Shown: positions 8,627-17,076 of the stretch, piece after piece
How positions within the stretch are numbered: position 1 is the stretch's first letter
Layout of the letters: every line of letters starts with the position of its first letter
Assembly: GCA_965659725.1 (NCBI GenBank)
Contig: CBFHXG010000015.1
Coordinates: 1-45,196 of the forward strand
Length of the DNA stretch: 45,196 nucleotides
Source of the DNA: Phaeocystidibacter sp965659725
GTDB taxonomy: Bacteria; Bacteroidota; Bacteroidia; Flavobacteriales; Schleiferiaceae
Direction: 5' to 3'
Translations under genes and position numbers: made by a program
Notes under the pieces: model-generated
Database searches by the model: none
What the model was told of the DNA's origin: nothing
The model's input: only the letters and a program-made list of their open reading frames with translations

Positions 8627-9429
8627 AGATCTGGATATTAGAAGATGAAGATTTTGCAGGAAGGAAAATTGCCAACCTCCTTCAGAAGATCCTTCCAAAC
8701 GCAGAAGTTGGCGAGCCCATTGAAAGTGTGAAGGAAGCTACCCAAGCCCTTTCGAAGGAACAACCTGACCTCCTTCTGGCCGATATTCACTTGAGTGATG
8801 GATTGAGCTTTGAGCTGTTCGATAATGTACAGGTAGAGTGTCCGATTATATTCACTACAGCCTTTGACGAATATGCCTTAAAAGCATTTGAATTGATGAG
8901 TGTAGATTACCTTCTGAAGCCCATTTCTGAAGATCAGCTGAGGAAGGCCATCGATAAACTCGACCAATTCCGGAAGGGCGCACCTGAAGCCAAGGCGCTG
9001 ATGGAAACCCTTCGTGAATTAAACAAAGGAAAACGGGTCTTCAAAGAGCGATTTCTCGTTCCGGATGGCCAGCATTTCAAGATCATCAAAGCCGATGAGA
9101 TTGCCCACTTCATGGGCGATGGCAAGTTCACCTTCTTGATCGACAAGGGTGGAAAAGAGTACCTCATCGATCAAAATTTAAGTCAGCTTGAAGAGCTGCT
9201 CAACCCCACCCAATTCTTCCGCTTGAACAGAGCTATCATCACTCATATCGATAGCATAAAACGGGTGCATCCGTATGGTCAAAGTAAGCTTCTGGTTGAC
9301 CTCGACCCTCCTTCGAAAAAAGAGGCAAGTATCAGCTCAGATAAGAGTCGGGCATTCAAGGAGTGGCTCGGTACCGGAATACCAAGACCTCACCTTCAAG
9401 GTAACCCAACAACTTTCGGACAGGATTAG
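8623..9429 (+). CDS. LytTR family response regulator with altered C-terminal tail
   Basis: A 268-residue response regulator. The receiver domain spans 1-115, with acidic E7, D8, D10, phospho-acceptor D54 (LLLADIHLSDG), a Thr near 79 and LKP. The DNA-binding LytTR domain spans about 145-246 (FRLNRAIITHIDSIKRV) and ends at FKEWLG, where such proteins normally stop. The remaining 18 codons, down to the TAG at 9427, are the out-of-frame reading of TonB-receptor sequence. The native end of this gene has therefore been replaced at a junction near 9370. The domains look complete, so the protein may still work with the upstream kinase. Confidence 0.85.
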   Translation: MKIWILEDEDFAGRKIANLLQKILPNAEVGEPIESVKEATQALSKEQPDLLLADIHLSDGLSFELFDNVQVECPIIFTTAFDEYALKAFELMSVDYLLKPISEDQLRKAIDKLDQFRKGAPEAKALMETLRELNKGKRVFKERFLVPDGQHFKIIKADEIAHFMGDGKFTFLIDKGGKEYLIDQNLSQLEELLNPTQFFRLNRAIITHIDSIKRVHPYGQSKLLVDLDPPSKKEASISSDKSRAFKEWLGTGIPRPHLQGNPTTFGQD

Positions 9430-10840
9430 CATTAGCACATTCGGGCTATGGGGACGTTCGAAGATCGATTTTGTACGTGATTCAGAAGACGATGGCGACC
9501 TTTACGGCGAAACCGGCACCAACACCTATTCGAGAAGTCAGCAGGCGGTATTCGGCATCAACACTTTCTATAATATTTCAGATAGATCGGTACTCAAACT
9601 AACCTTGGGAACGGGTACGCTGTGGGACGGCGACCACCTCGACACTTTGGATGGACAGGGTGGAACGCACGCCTTCTACGGAATGGATTTTCGAAACACC
9701 ACCTACTCGGCAAATCTACATTGGAACTATCGAGTAGATCCTAAACATGATATCCGAGTGGGGATCCGCAACGACATCCATGAATTCGACATGCTCGATT
9801 CGGTTTGGGTATTTGGAGATGGGTTTGTAAACCCAACAAACATAGCTAACAGCACCTCTATTCATCAGCCTTATGCGGAATGGCAATGGCGACCTAATAG
9901 CAGGTGGACGGTCAACTCCGGCTTGCATGCCCAGATCCTTGGATTGAATGGCGCGTCAATCGTAGAGCCTCGCGTTGGGGCTCAATATGCCCTGAATGAG
10001 AGCAACACCATCAGCGCGGCGTATGGTCTGCACTCTCAAATGGCACCTGTAAATATCTACTTCCGGAATGTAGGCGATGCGATGATGGGTGCGTATCAAC
10101 CGAACAAGGACCTCGACTTTCAGAAGAGTCATCATATTGTGGTAGGACACACCTACGCATTCTCACCAACCATGATCTTGAAGACCGAATTGTACTACCA
10201 ACGTTTGTATGATGCCATCGTACAACAAACCCCTACAGCCTTCTCGCTTCTGAATGGAGGTACTTTTGGTGGCATACCAAATGACGCCTTGACCAACAAT
10301 GGTGAAGGTCAGAATTACGGCATCGAGGTATCTTTTGAACAATACATGACACGCGGCTTTTACCTCTTCACAAACGTCAGTGTTTACAATAGCGAATACA
10401 TGGGCAGCGATGGTGTTTGGAGAAAAGGCGCTTTTGCAGGCGATTACATCGGCAATATCTCTGCAGGAAAGGAATTCGTACTCACATCAGATCCAGAGGC
10501 GACCAAGCGACATAGCATTACGGTAGACCTGGCCCTTAATGTAGCTGGAGGTCAACGCTTCACGCCAATCGATCGTCAGGCTAGTCAGGATGAAGGCCGA
10601 ACCGTTTACGACGAAGACCGCATCTATGGAGAGCAACTGCCCACCTACTTCCGCAGTGACGTTCGTATTGCCTATCGAATTCAAGGTAGATCTGTTACAC
10701 AAGAATGGGCCATCGACGTGCAGAATGCAACAAACCGACAAAATGTTCAAAACGTATTATACGACCCAGCAGCGGATGAGCAGGTGGAGGTTTACTCGAT
10801 AGGATTGCTGCCCATGTTCCAATGGAGGATCTATTTCTAA
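9370..10840 (+). pseudogene. TonB-dependent receptor, 3' half only (beta-barrel fragment)
   Basis: About 490 codons encode the C-terminal barrel of a TonB-dependent outer-membrane receptor. The frame picks up at VPEYQDLTFKV, which in carboxypeptidase-regulatory-like receptors of this phylum lies mid-protein, at the start of the barrel. Alternating beta strands follow, then late motifs such as PTYFRSDVRIAYR and QNATNRQNVQNV, and the protein ends in WRIYF with terminal Phe, the usual outer-membrane sorting signal. The signal peptide, N-terminal carboxypeptidase-like domain and plug are missing. The frame is open further upstream, but there it is an out-of-frame reading of the response regulator, and no credible start exists. 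This is either a deletion remnant or an assembly chimera. Confidence 0.75.
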
Positions 10841-10896
10841 TTCCGAAGTAAAAAAGGATAGGATTCTTCGCAGGCTTTGATTAAATTCAGGGTCCT

Positions 10897-11049
10897 ATGC
10901 GAACAAAAAGCTCAGAACTGTTAGAGAACCTTGGCATGCGCCAAACTCAGGTGGAAGGACCGATGTGTCTATGGTCACCTGAAAACAATAGACTTATAAG
11001 CGGTTATCGCAATTTCAAGAAGAGATTGCGCAAATCGAACAAAGAATGA
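10897..11049 (+). CDS. Short ORF, 50 residues, coupled to the M20 peptidase
   Basis: An ATG-initiated frame of 50 codons whose TGA overlaps the ATG of the next gene (ATGA at 11046-11049). The peptide is hydrophilic, has Cys in PMCLW, and ends in a strongly basic helix-like tail (NFKKRLRKSNKE). There is no signal peptide and I do not recognise a family. The stop-start overlap and the lack of another gene in this 200-nt gap are the only support. It could be a short leader ORF that couples translation, or chance. Confidence 0.35.
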   Translation: MRTKSSELLENLGMRQTQVEGPMCLWSPENNRLISGYRNFKKRLRKSNKE

Positions 11050-12509
11050 AGAAGTTCTTGATATTCTTCGGTGCAATCGTCATCCTGCTGGTGGCGATTG
11101 TTCTTTTTAGGACATACACACAGCCAGATCTTCAACCCCAATTGCAGGCTCAAGTGATCGATATTGAGGTAAGCGATTCGGCTGTATACCATCTTCGATC
11201 TGCCATTCAATTCAAAACGATCAGTCATCATCCCGCTATGATGGACAAAGACGTCTTCACTCGACTGGGTGCGTGGATGCGATACACTTACCCCGAGTTT
11301 TTTGCCATTGCTGAGGTAGATACGATCAGTACGCACACCTATGTGATCAAATGGCCCGGCTCCGATTCCAGTTCGGGGTTACCTATATTGTTGATGGGCC
11401 ATCAGGATGTAGTTCCTTCAGATGCCTCAAATAGGGATAAATGGCATCAAGACCCCTTCTCTGGTGCAATCGATTCTGGGTATGTCTACGGACGTGGCAC
11501 ATTGGATGACAAGGGATCCATTGTAGGATTGCTGGAAGCTGCTCAAACATTGATCGAGTCTGGATTCACGCCTAAGCGCGACATTTACTTTGTCTTTGGT
11601 CAAGATGAAGAGATCGGTGGTACGAATGGAGCGCAACAAGCGGCTATCTATTTCGAAGAACAGGGATTGCGTTTCGACTGGGTATTGGATGAAGGCGGGA
11701 TCATTGCCGATGGGATATTACCTGGCATTGATGGAAAGGTCGGCTTGATCGGCGTATCTGAAAAAGGATATATCAGTGTTGACATCACTGCTGAATATCC
11801 TGGTGGGCACAGCTCGATGCCGGCGGATACCAGTGCGCTCATGATACTCACGGATGCTGTGCAATTATTGCGGGAAGAAGGTTTCAAACCTACCCTCGAA
11901 GGTCCGATGTCTGGCTTTCTCGATTATTTAGGTCCGCATGCCGATTTCACCACTCGCATGGCGGCTTCCAACATGTGGTTGTTCAGGAGTGTGATCAAAA
12001 AGAAATACCAGGGATCGCCAGCAGGTGCGGCCTTGGTCAGGACCACTTTTGCCCCTACGATCATGCGAGCTGGAGTGAAGGACAATGTCATTCCAAGCCG
12101 AGCGGTACTCACGTGCAACTCTAGGGTTATGCCAGGAAGCTCAGCCCAAGAAGTGTTGGAACATTACAAGGACGTCTTGAAGGACCTACCTGTAGAAATC
12201 TCAATTCACGACAACCTGGCGGTAGACCCTTCGCCCGTTTCCGATTACATGGGTGAGTCGTTCAACTTCATTGGTGCAGCGGCGAGAACGACCTTTAGTT
12301 CAGACAACCTTTTGATCGCGCCTTACTTAGTGGTAGGCGCTACGGACGCACGACATATGAGAACTGTGAGCGACAATCTGTATCGCTTTACTCCATTCAA
12401 GTACAAGCAGGAAGATCTTGGAAGGTTACACGGCATCAATGAACGCCTTTCTATCGAAAACTTTGAAGATGGAATTCGGTTCTACATGCAACTTATGAGC
12501 GGCCTCTAA
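11046..12509 (+). CDS. Membrane-anchored or secreted M20 family peptidase (PM20D1-like)
   Basis: A 487-residue M20 metallopeptidase with an N-terminal hydrophobic segment (residues 2-22, FLIFFGAIVILLVAIVLF) that acts as signal or anchor. Metal-ligand regions are visible: MGHQDVVP (His), GRGTLDDKGS (bridging Asp), QDEEIGGTNGA (catalytic Glu plus ligand), DEGG and TDARHMR. The motif WHQDPFSG and overall length match the carboxypeptidase S/PM20D1 branch, whose members hydrolyse N-acyl amino acids or dipeptides. The exact substrate is unknown. The start is the first ATG that gives the full membrane anchor. It overlaps a 50-codon upstream ORF by 4 nt. Confidence 0.9.
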   Translation: MKKFLIFFGAIVILLVAIVLFRTYTQPDLQPQLQAQVIDIEVSDSAVYHLRSAIQFKTISHHPAMMDKDVFTRLGAWMRYTYPEFFAIAEVDTISTHTYVIKWPGSDSSSGLPILLMGHQDVVPSDASNRDKWHQDPFSGAIDSGYVYGRGTLDDKGSIVGLLEAAQTLIESGFTPKRDIYFVFGQDEEIGGTNGAQQAAIYFEEQGLRFDWVLDEGGIIADGILPGIDGKVGLIGVSEKGYISVDITAEYPGGHSSMPADTSALMILTDAVQLLREEGFKPTLEGPMSGFLDYLGPHADFTTRMAASNMWLFRSVIKKKYQGSPAGAALVRTTFAPTIMRAGVKDNVIPSRAVLTCNSRVMPGSSAQEVLEHYKDVLKDLPVEISIHDNLAVDPSPVSDYMGESFNFIGAAARTTFSSDNLLIAPYLVVGATDARHMRTVSDNLYRFTPFKYKQEDLGRLHGINERLSIENFEDGIRFYMQLMSGL

Positions 12510-12560
12510 ACCCACGGATCTTAGGATATTCCTTAAATTGTATGGACTAAACCTACCTCC

Positions 12561-12884
12561 ATGAGAGAAAAGAAATACAATAGCCTGAAAGCATTTTACC
12601 CGTTCTATCTAACGGAACACCGCAAGCCAGCCACACGGCTGTTGCACTTCATTGGCACAGGGCTGCTATTGACCTCCTTCTTGACCTTCCTATCCACTTT
12701 GAATTGGTGGTACTTTGCGGCCATTCCATTCATAGGCTATGGATTTGCTTGGGTCGGTCATTTCTTCTTCGAGAAGAACAAGCCGGCCACCTTCCAATAC
12801 CCTGGATACTCCTTGGCCAGCGACTTCATCATGTTCTGGGAGCTACTCACTCGCCAGATCGGATTTGACGGTAGGGAGGAATAA
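12561..12884 (+). CDS. Mpo1-like (DUF962) membrane protein
   Basis: A 107-residue protein with two or three hydrophobic segments (LLHFIGTGLLLTSFLTFL, WWYFAAIPFIGYGFAWV). The pattern EHRKPATRLLHFIGT, then GHFFFEKNKPATFQYP and a C-terminal SDFIMFWELLT is the DUF962/Mpo1 signature. Yeast Mpo1 is an iron-dependent dioxygenase of 2-hydroxy fatty acid breakdown. The conserved His residues are present here, but the bacterial function is not established. It lies 51 nt after the M20 peptidase gene and ends next to a terminator that serves the opposite strand. Confidence 0.85.
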   Translation: MREKKYNSLKAFYPFYLTEHRKPATRLLHFIGTGLLLTSFLTFLSTLNWWYFAAIPFIGYGFAWVGHFFFEKNKPATFQYPGYSLASDFIMFWELLTRQIGFDGREE

Positions 12885-12912
12885 AAAAATCCCGACGCGG
12901 GTGCGCCGGGAT
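12883..12912 (-). terminator. Rho-independent terminator of the acyl-CoA dehydrogenase gene
   Basis: ATCCCGACGC (12889-12898) pairs with GCGCCGGGAT (12903-12912) around a GGGT loop with one A/C mismatch. Seven A residues on the plus strand (12883-12889) become the U-tract when read on the minus strand. Confidence 0.85.
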
Positions 12913-12935
12913 CTATATCTAAAAGAACATTCTCT

Positions 12936-14114
12936 TTATTTGAATGCGCTGTGACCGGTGATATCCATTCCGGTGATGAGTAGGTGAATGTCGTGCGTAC
13001 CCTCATAGGTGATAACCGACTCGAGATTCATCATGTGACGCATGATGCTGTAGTCGCCAGTAATTCCCATTCCACCGAGAATCTGACGTGCTTCGCGTGC
13101 GATCTTTAGGGCCATGTCTACGTTGTTGCGCTTTGCCATGGAGATCTGAGCGCTTGTTGCCTTGCCCTCATTCTTGAGTGTTCCGAGTCGCCATGCCAGA
13201 AGTTGAGCCTTTGTGATCTCGGTGATCATTTCAGAAAGTTTCTTCTGCTGAAGCTGGAAAGCGGCGATCGGCTTATCGAACTGTACGCGCTCTTTTGCAT
13301 AGCGGAGAGCTGTATCGTAGCAATCCATTGCGGCACCGATGGCACCCCATGCGATTCCATATCTCGCGCTATCGAGGCAGCCTAATGGAGCACCTAATCC
13401 TGATTTATTTGGAAGAAGATTCTCTTTTGGAACCTTTACGTTGTCGAACACCAACTCACCGGTAGCACTTGCGCGCAAGCTCCACTTGTTGTGGGTTTCA
13501 GGGGTGGTAAAACCTTCCATTCCACGTTCGACGATAAGGCCGTGGATCCGACCTTCTTCGTTCTTGGCCCAAACAACGGCAACGTCACAGAATGGAGCAT
13601 TTGAGATCCACATCTTAGCTCCATTGAGCAGGTAATGGTCGCCCATATCCTTGAAGTTCGTTACCATTCCACCCGGATTAGAACCGAAATTTGGTTCGGT
13701 AAGTCCGAAGCTTCCCATGAACTCGCCGGTAGCAAGTTTTGGTAGATACTTCTTGCGTTGCTCCTCGGAACCATAGGCATAGATAGGGTACATCACGAGT
13801 GAGCTTTGCACCGAACAAGTTGAACGAACGCCTGAATCACCGCGCTCGATCTCTTGCATCATGATGCCGTAGCTGATCTGATCAAGTCCTGCACCTCCGT
13901 ATTCTTCTGGAATGTACGGGCCAAACGCGCCGACTTCGGCGAGACCTTTGATCAATTGATCAGGGAATGCTGCGCGCTGTGCATAGTCTTCGATGATAGG
14001 AGAAACATCGCGTTTTACCCACTCGCGGGTTGCTTCGCGAATCAACTTATGCTCTTCTGTGAGCAAATCATCTATATTGTAATAGTCGGGAGATTGGAAC
14101 AAGTCTTGAGCCAT
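12936..14114 (-). CDS. Acyl-CoA dehydrogenase, glutaryl-CoA dehydrogenase-like
   Basis: A 392-residue FAD-dependent acyl-CoA dehydrogenase. The standard three-domain layout is visible: helical N-domain (EEHKLIREATREWV), the middle beta domain with GLTEPNFGSNPGGM and WISNAPFCDV, and the helical C-domain ending with YEGTHDIH. The Glu in YEGTHD is the catalytic base position. GVRSTCSVQSSLVMYPI carries the Arg that in glutaryl-CoA dehydrogenase contacts the substrate carboxylate, so a role in lysine/tryptophan breakdown through glutaryl-CoA is likely. Family members of this phylum are often named only acyl-CoA dehydrogenase. The gene stands alone with its own promoter and terminator. Confidence 0.9.
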   Translation of the reverse strand: MAQDLFQSPDYYNIDDLLTEEHKLIREATREWVKRDVSPIIEDYAQRAAFPDQLIKGLAEVGAFGPYIPEEYGGAGLDQISYGIMMQEIERGDSGVRSTCSVQSSLVMYPIYAYGSEEQRKKYLPKLATGEFMGSFGLTEPNFGSNPGGMVTNFKDMGDHYLLNGAKMWISNAPFCDVAVVWAKNEEGRIHGLIVERGMEGFTTPETHNKWSLRASATGELVFDNVKVPKENLLPNKSGLGAPLGCLDSARYGIAWGAIGAAMDCYDTALRYAKERVQFDKPIAAFQLQQKKLSEMITEITKAQLLAWRLGTLKNEGKATSAQISMAKRNNVDMALKIAREARQILGGMGITGDYSIMRHMMNLESVITYEGTHDIHLLITGMDITGHSAFK

Positions 14115-14133
14115 GTTGTTACATTTTGAACGA

Positions 14134-14163
14134 CAAAAGTAAACCTTCGAATCGCACAGACAA
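14134..14163 (-). promoter_or_regulatory. Promoter of the acyl-CoA dehydrogenase (TTG-N19-TACTTTTG)
   Basis: On the minus strand, TTG (14163-14161) and TACTTTTG (14141-14134) are 19 nt apart, an exact consensus match. The box ends 19 nt before the ATG at 14114, the same distance as in the maeB promoter. Confidence 0.7.
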
Positions 14164-14211
14164 CCAAAATTGGAAGGAATACGTATTGAAAGTTAACTAA
14201 ATTTACCATCA

Positions 14212-15033
14212 ATGAAACGATTTCTATCCCTACTTACTATTTCGGGCATTGCGGTCCTTGGATCCACTCTTCCGGCACTCACCAGTTCAGGTGGGTCACC
14301 CACTGGAAGAACGGGCTCTCCGTCCAGCAATAGTCAAACTTGTGCATCTGCTGGTTGCCATAGTGGTCCTTCGGTCACTTCACAAACCATCGACATAACA
14401 ACAGATATTCCAGCCACAGGGTTCGTGGCCAACACCGATTATACGATAACGGTTACGGCGAACACTAATGGTGGAACGGGCAACCGCATTGGATTTTCGG
14501 CGAGTGTTGAAGATGCTTCGGGAGCCTTCCAGGGCACCATCGCTGCGGCGGATAGTCGCTCTCAGAAATTAGGCAACTATATCACACATCGCGGTTCAAG
14601 CATTACGCCAAGTGGAGGTTCTAACTCTTGGGACATCGACTGGAATAGTGGAAATGCGGTAGACGGCACCACGGTTTATGTTGCGGTGAACTTTGCCAAC
14701 GGCAATGGAGCGACGTCGGGAGATGAGATCGCTACCGAAACCTTGGTATTGAACAAATCTACCATCAGCGTGAACGAGCAGTTTGCATCGGACTTGCGCG
14801 TGTACAATGCGGCAGATCGCATGACCATTGTTGAATTCACCAGTTCACATTTAGGCGAGGTAGATTGGTCGGTCATGGACATGAATGGTCGTGTTGTGGC
14901 GGCCGGAATTCACGATAACACCAATTCCAATGGTCGAATGGAGATTTCCAATACCGACTGGATGGGTGGCATATACATATTACATCTTAAAGCGGGTAAC
15001 AAAGTGAGCACCGAGAAATTCTTGGTCCTCTAG
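14212..15033 (+). CDS. Secreted protein with CX4CH motif, choice-of-anchor V-like domain and type IX sorting tail
   Basis: A 273-residue exported protein. A signal peptide covers about residues 1-24 (KRFLSLLTISGIAVLGS). It is followed by TCASAGCHSG, in which C44 and C49-H50 form an atypical CX4CH, possibly a c-type heme site. Residues about 55-185 form a beta-rich domain (DIPATGFVANTDYTITV, GFSASVED) resembling the choice-of-anchor V/reelin-like domain. The last about 75 residues (DLRVYNAADRMTIVEF to STEKFLVL) have the form of a type A type IX secretion sorting domain. The start box TAAATTTA lies 6 nt before the ATG. The gene is monocistronic with a strong terminator. The function is unknown; cell-surface redox or adhesion are possibilities. 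Confidence 0.85.
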   Translation: MKRFLSLLTISGIAVLGSTLPALTSSGGSPTGRTGSPSSNSQTCASAGCHSGPSVTSQTIDITTDIPATGFVANTDYTITVTANTNGGTGNRIGFSASVEDASGAFQGTIAAADSRSQKLGNYITHRGSSITPSGGSNSWDIDWNSGNAVDGTTVYVAVNFANGNGATSGDEIATETLVLNKSTISVNEQFASDLRVYNAADRMTIVEFTSSHLGEVDWSVMDMNGRVVAAGIHDNTNSNGRMEISNTDWMGGIYILHLKAGNKVSTEKFLVL

Positions 15034-15058
15034 AAAACTATAACACTGCTTTTCATGG

Positions 15059-15097
15059 AAGTCCTGGTCGGCCTAACCGATCAGGACTTCTTTTTTT
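15059..15097 (+). terminator. Strong rho-independent terminator after the secreted protein gene
   Basis: AAGTCCTG plus TCGG (15059-15071) pairs with CCGA plus CAGGACTT (15077-15089) around a CCTAA loop, with one internal mismatch, followed by T7 at 15091-15097. Confidence 0.9.
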
Positions 15098-15127
15098 GAG
15101 AAAGTGCCAGCAGTTGGCAGGGTTTGC

Positions 15128-15135
15128 TAATTTTG
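15128..15135 (+). promoter_or_regulatory. TAnnTTTG box (TAATTTTG) 4 nt before the DUF4271 gene
   Basis: Exact consensus, then ATGA, then the ATG at 15140. A good -33 TTG is not evident. It belongs to the 4-nt leaderless class. An out-of-frame ATG inside the 4-nt gap makes the true start worth checking. Confidence 0.55.
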
Positions 15136-15139
15136 ATGA

Positions 15140-15772
15140 ATGGAAAAGATCCCGGTAGCAACCTTACCCTCGGCTTGGCTCTTCTGGCTTTTGATAGCGG
15201 GTACACTGGCTTTGGGTTTGTTGCGCAGGACCTATGCACAACAATTCAAGAACTTGCTCCGGTCTCCTTTCCGCACTGGAATTGTAGAGAGGAGGGAGAT
15301 CCGCTTCGATCTTTTCAATGTGACCCTCGAAGTATGGGCTATCATCGCTGTGGCGATCGGAGTATTATTCATCCAGAAATCGGAGATCGTCTTTACGGAC
15401 TGGGCCATTGTGGCTCGATATGCCTTAACTATTGCCATCTTCTTGACCCTTCAGGGAACTATCTATCAATTGGCAGGCTATGTTTTCATCGATCAAGATG
15501 CCTACAGTGCTGCTTGGCAAGAAAAGGCTCAATTCCTTCGCTGGTCGGCCATTTGGATGACCCCTATCATTTGGTGGTTGAGTTTCGCCGGAGAGCCCCG
15601 TGAGCTGGTCCGTTGGGTAGGTGCTGGGATACTTATAGTGCTCTATACTTGGTCGTTAGCGAGACTTTCAAATGTAATTATTAGGCAATCACACCTCAGA
15701 CTGTATCACAATGTTTTGTACCTTTGCGCCCTGGAAATAGCACCTGTGGTGTTACTCCTTCAAATAATCTAG
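15140..15772 (+). CDS. DUF4271 integral membrane protein
   Basis: A 210-residue polytopic membrane protein with about six helices (LPSAWLFWLLIAGTLALGL, VWAIIAVAIGVLFI, YALTIAIFLTLQGTIYQLAGYVF, IWMTPIIWWLSF, WVGAGILIVLYTWSL, LYLCALEIAPVVLLL). The pattern fits DUF4271, a Bacteroidota family usually found directly upstream of uroporphyrinogen-III synthase, as here (hemD begins 34 nt downstream). The biochemical role is unknown; conserved placement suggests a link to heme synthesis or simply an old operon. Confidence 0.85.
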   Translation: MEKIPVATLPSAWLFWLLIAGTLALGLLRRTYAQQFKNLLRSPFRTGIVERREIRFDLFNVTLEVWAIIAVAIGVLFIQKSEIVFTDWAIVARYALTIAIFLTLQGTIYQLAGYVFIDQDAYSAAWQEKAQFLRWSAIWMTPIIWWLSFAGEPRELVRWVGAGILIVLYTWSLARLSNVIIRQSHLRLYHNVLYLCALEIAPVVLLLQII

Positions 15773-15806
15773 TCTGGAGCTCAATCATCAGAAACGAAGC
15801 GCATCA

Positions 15807-16553
15807 ATGAGTAAGGTAAAGACAATTTTGGTCTCGCAACCTGAACCTAAGACTGAAAACTCACCATTCTTCACTTTGGCTGAGAAGCAAAAAGTGAAAG
15901 TTGACTTCCGTCCATTTATCCATGTGGAAGGTGTCCCAGCTGGGGATGTCCGCAAGGAAAAGATCAATCCGGGAGATTTCAACACCATCATTTTCACATC
16001 GAAGAATGCGGTAGATCACTTCTTCCGTGTTTGCGAGGAGATGCGTATTGCTGTGAGCAACGAGCTCAAGTATTACTGTATTTCAGAAGCGATCGCTTAC
16101 TACCTTCAGAAGTATGTAGTGTATCGCAAGCGTAAGATCTACTACGGCAACGGTACTATCAAGGACCTTATCCCGATGTTGAAGAAGAACAAAGGAGCGA
16201 ATTTCTTCTTGCCTTCATCAGACATCTTGAAGCCGGAGATCCCTAATACATTGGAAGAAAGCAAAATCAAGTACACGCGCGCTATCCTATATCGCACTGT
16301 AGCCTCTGACCTTAGCGATCTAGCCGATGTGTACTACGACATCCTCGTGTTCTTCTCGCCTGAAGGAATTCGTTCCCTCATGAAGAATTTCCCGGATTTC
16401 GAACAGAATAAAACGCGAATTGCGGCATTTGGTAACTCCACTGCTCGTGCCGTTGAAGAGGCAGGTCTTCGTCTCGACATTCCAGCTCCAACACCAGAAG
16501 CTCCGTCAATGACCAAGGCCATCGAAGATTACATCAAAGAGATGAACAAGTAA
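15807..16553 (+). CDS. hemD: Uroporphyrinogen-III synthase
   Basis: A 248-residue HemD. The enzyme closes and inverts ring D of hydroxymethylbilane to give uroporphyrinogen III, the branch point for heme and related tetrapyrroles. The two-domain fold is visible through FTSKNAVDHFF in domain 1, then YILVFFSPEGIRSLM-like sequence (YDILVFFSPEGIRSL) and AFGNSTARAVEEAGL in domain 2. Length is normal. It is the last gene of the DUF4271-hemD unit and is followed by a strong terminator. HemD proteins diverge greatly, so the call rests on the domain-2 motifs plus context. Confidence 0.9.
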   Translation: MSKVKTILVSQPEPKTENSPFFTLAEKQKVKVDFRPFIHVEGVPAGDVRKEKINPGDFNTIIFTSKNAVDHFFRVCEEMRIAVSNELKYYCISEAIAYYLQKYVVYRKRKIYYGNGTIKDLIPMLKKNKGANFFLPSSDILKPEIPNTLEESKIKYTRAILYRTVASDLSDLADVYYDILVFFSPEGIRSLMKNFPDFEQNKTRIAAFGNSTARAVEEAGLRLDIPAPTPEAPSMTKAIEDYIKEMNK

Positions 16554-16574
16554 GCGTTCACCCTTTTCGAATAG

Positions 16575-16603
16575 ATCCCGGCCTAAACGCCGGGATTTTT
16601 TTT
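16575..16603 (+). terminator. Rho-independent terminator after hemD
   Basis: Perfect 8-bp stem ATCCCGGC (16575-16582) and GCCGGGAT (16589-16596), loop CTAAAC, then a run of eight T up to 16603. Confidence 0.95.
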
Positions 16604-16611
16604 GCACTAAC

Positions 16612-16619
16612 TATCTTCG
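16612..16619 (+). promoter_or_regulatory. TAnnTTTG-like box (TATCTTCG) 4 nt before rnpA
   Basis: One mismatch to consensus, then TAGC, then ATG at 16624. It starts only 8 nt after the hemD terminator, so rnpA must have its own promoter here. Predicted leaderless. Confidence 0.5.
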
Positions 16620-16623
16620 TAGC

Positions 16624-16989
16624 ATGTCCAATAGCTTCCCTAAAGCAGAAAGGCTCACACGCAAAGTAGCCTTTGAAGCGATCATGAAAAGTGGAAAAAG
16701 CGCCAAGGCCTATCCGCTTAGATTGGTATACCTGCCTATGGAGCTACCTCAAAACACGCCCTATCAGATCGCATTTGGCGTTGGAAAGCGAAAATTCAAG
16801 TTGGCAGTTGACCGAAATCGAGTGAAGCGCGTGTTGCGGGAAGCATGGCGACATAAAAAGTCTGGCTTCATTGAAAAATTTGGCGACACCCAGTACGCAA
16901 TAATCCTCGTTTACCTTTCCGATGAAAAGCCATCCCAGCAGCAAATGGAGGCGTGTTTGGACAAGATCCTGGATCGATTTCAACCCTGA
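16624..16989 (+). CDS. rnpA: Ribonuclease P protein component
   Basis: A 121-residue protein subunit of RNase P, which helps the catalytic RNA remove 5' leaders from pre-tRNAs. The N-terminal RLTRKVAFEAIMKSGKS and the family signature KLAVDRNRVKRVLREAWR (basic RNR motif) are clear. Length is typical. It is not next to rpmH/dnaA as in many bacteria. Instead it lies between hemD and a C-terminal processing protease, an order I associate with Flavobacteriia. Confidence 0.95.
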   Translation: MSNSFPKAERLTRKVAFEAIMKSGKSAKAYPLRLVYLPMELPQNTPYQIAFGVGKRKFKLAVDRNRVKRVLREAWRHKKSGFIEKFGDTQYAIILVYLSDEKPSQQQMEACLDKILDRFQP

Positions 16990-17076
16990 GCTGTTTCAGA
17001 TATAAGGTTTTACTCATCTCTACGTTTATATCGTATCTTTCCAGTTCTGCACTTGAAAGGATAACCTGATACGATT

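Noticed and set aside
9370..9375. GGTACC at the regulator-receptor junction as proof of a cloning artefact
   Set aside because: A 6-bp site occurs by chance every few kb; by itself it does not show artefact, though read coverage should be examined.
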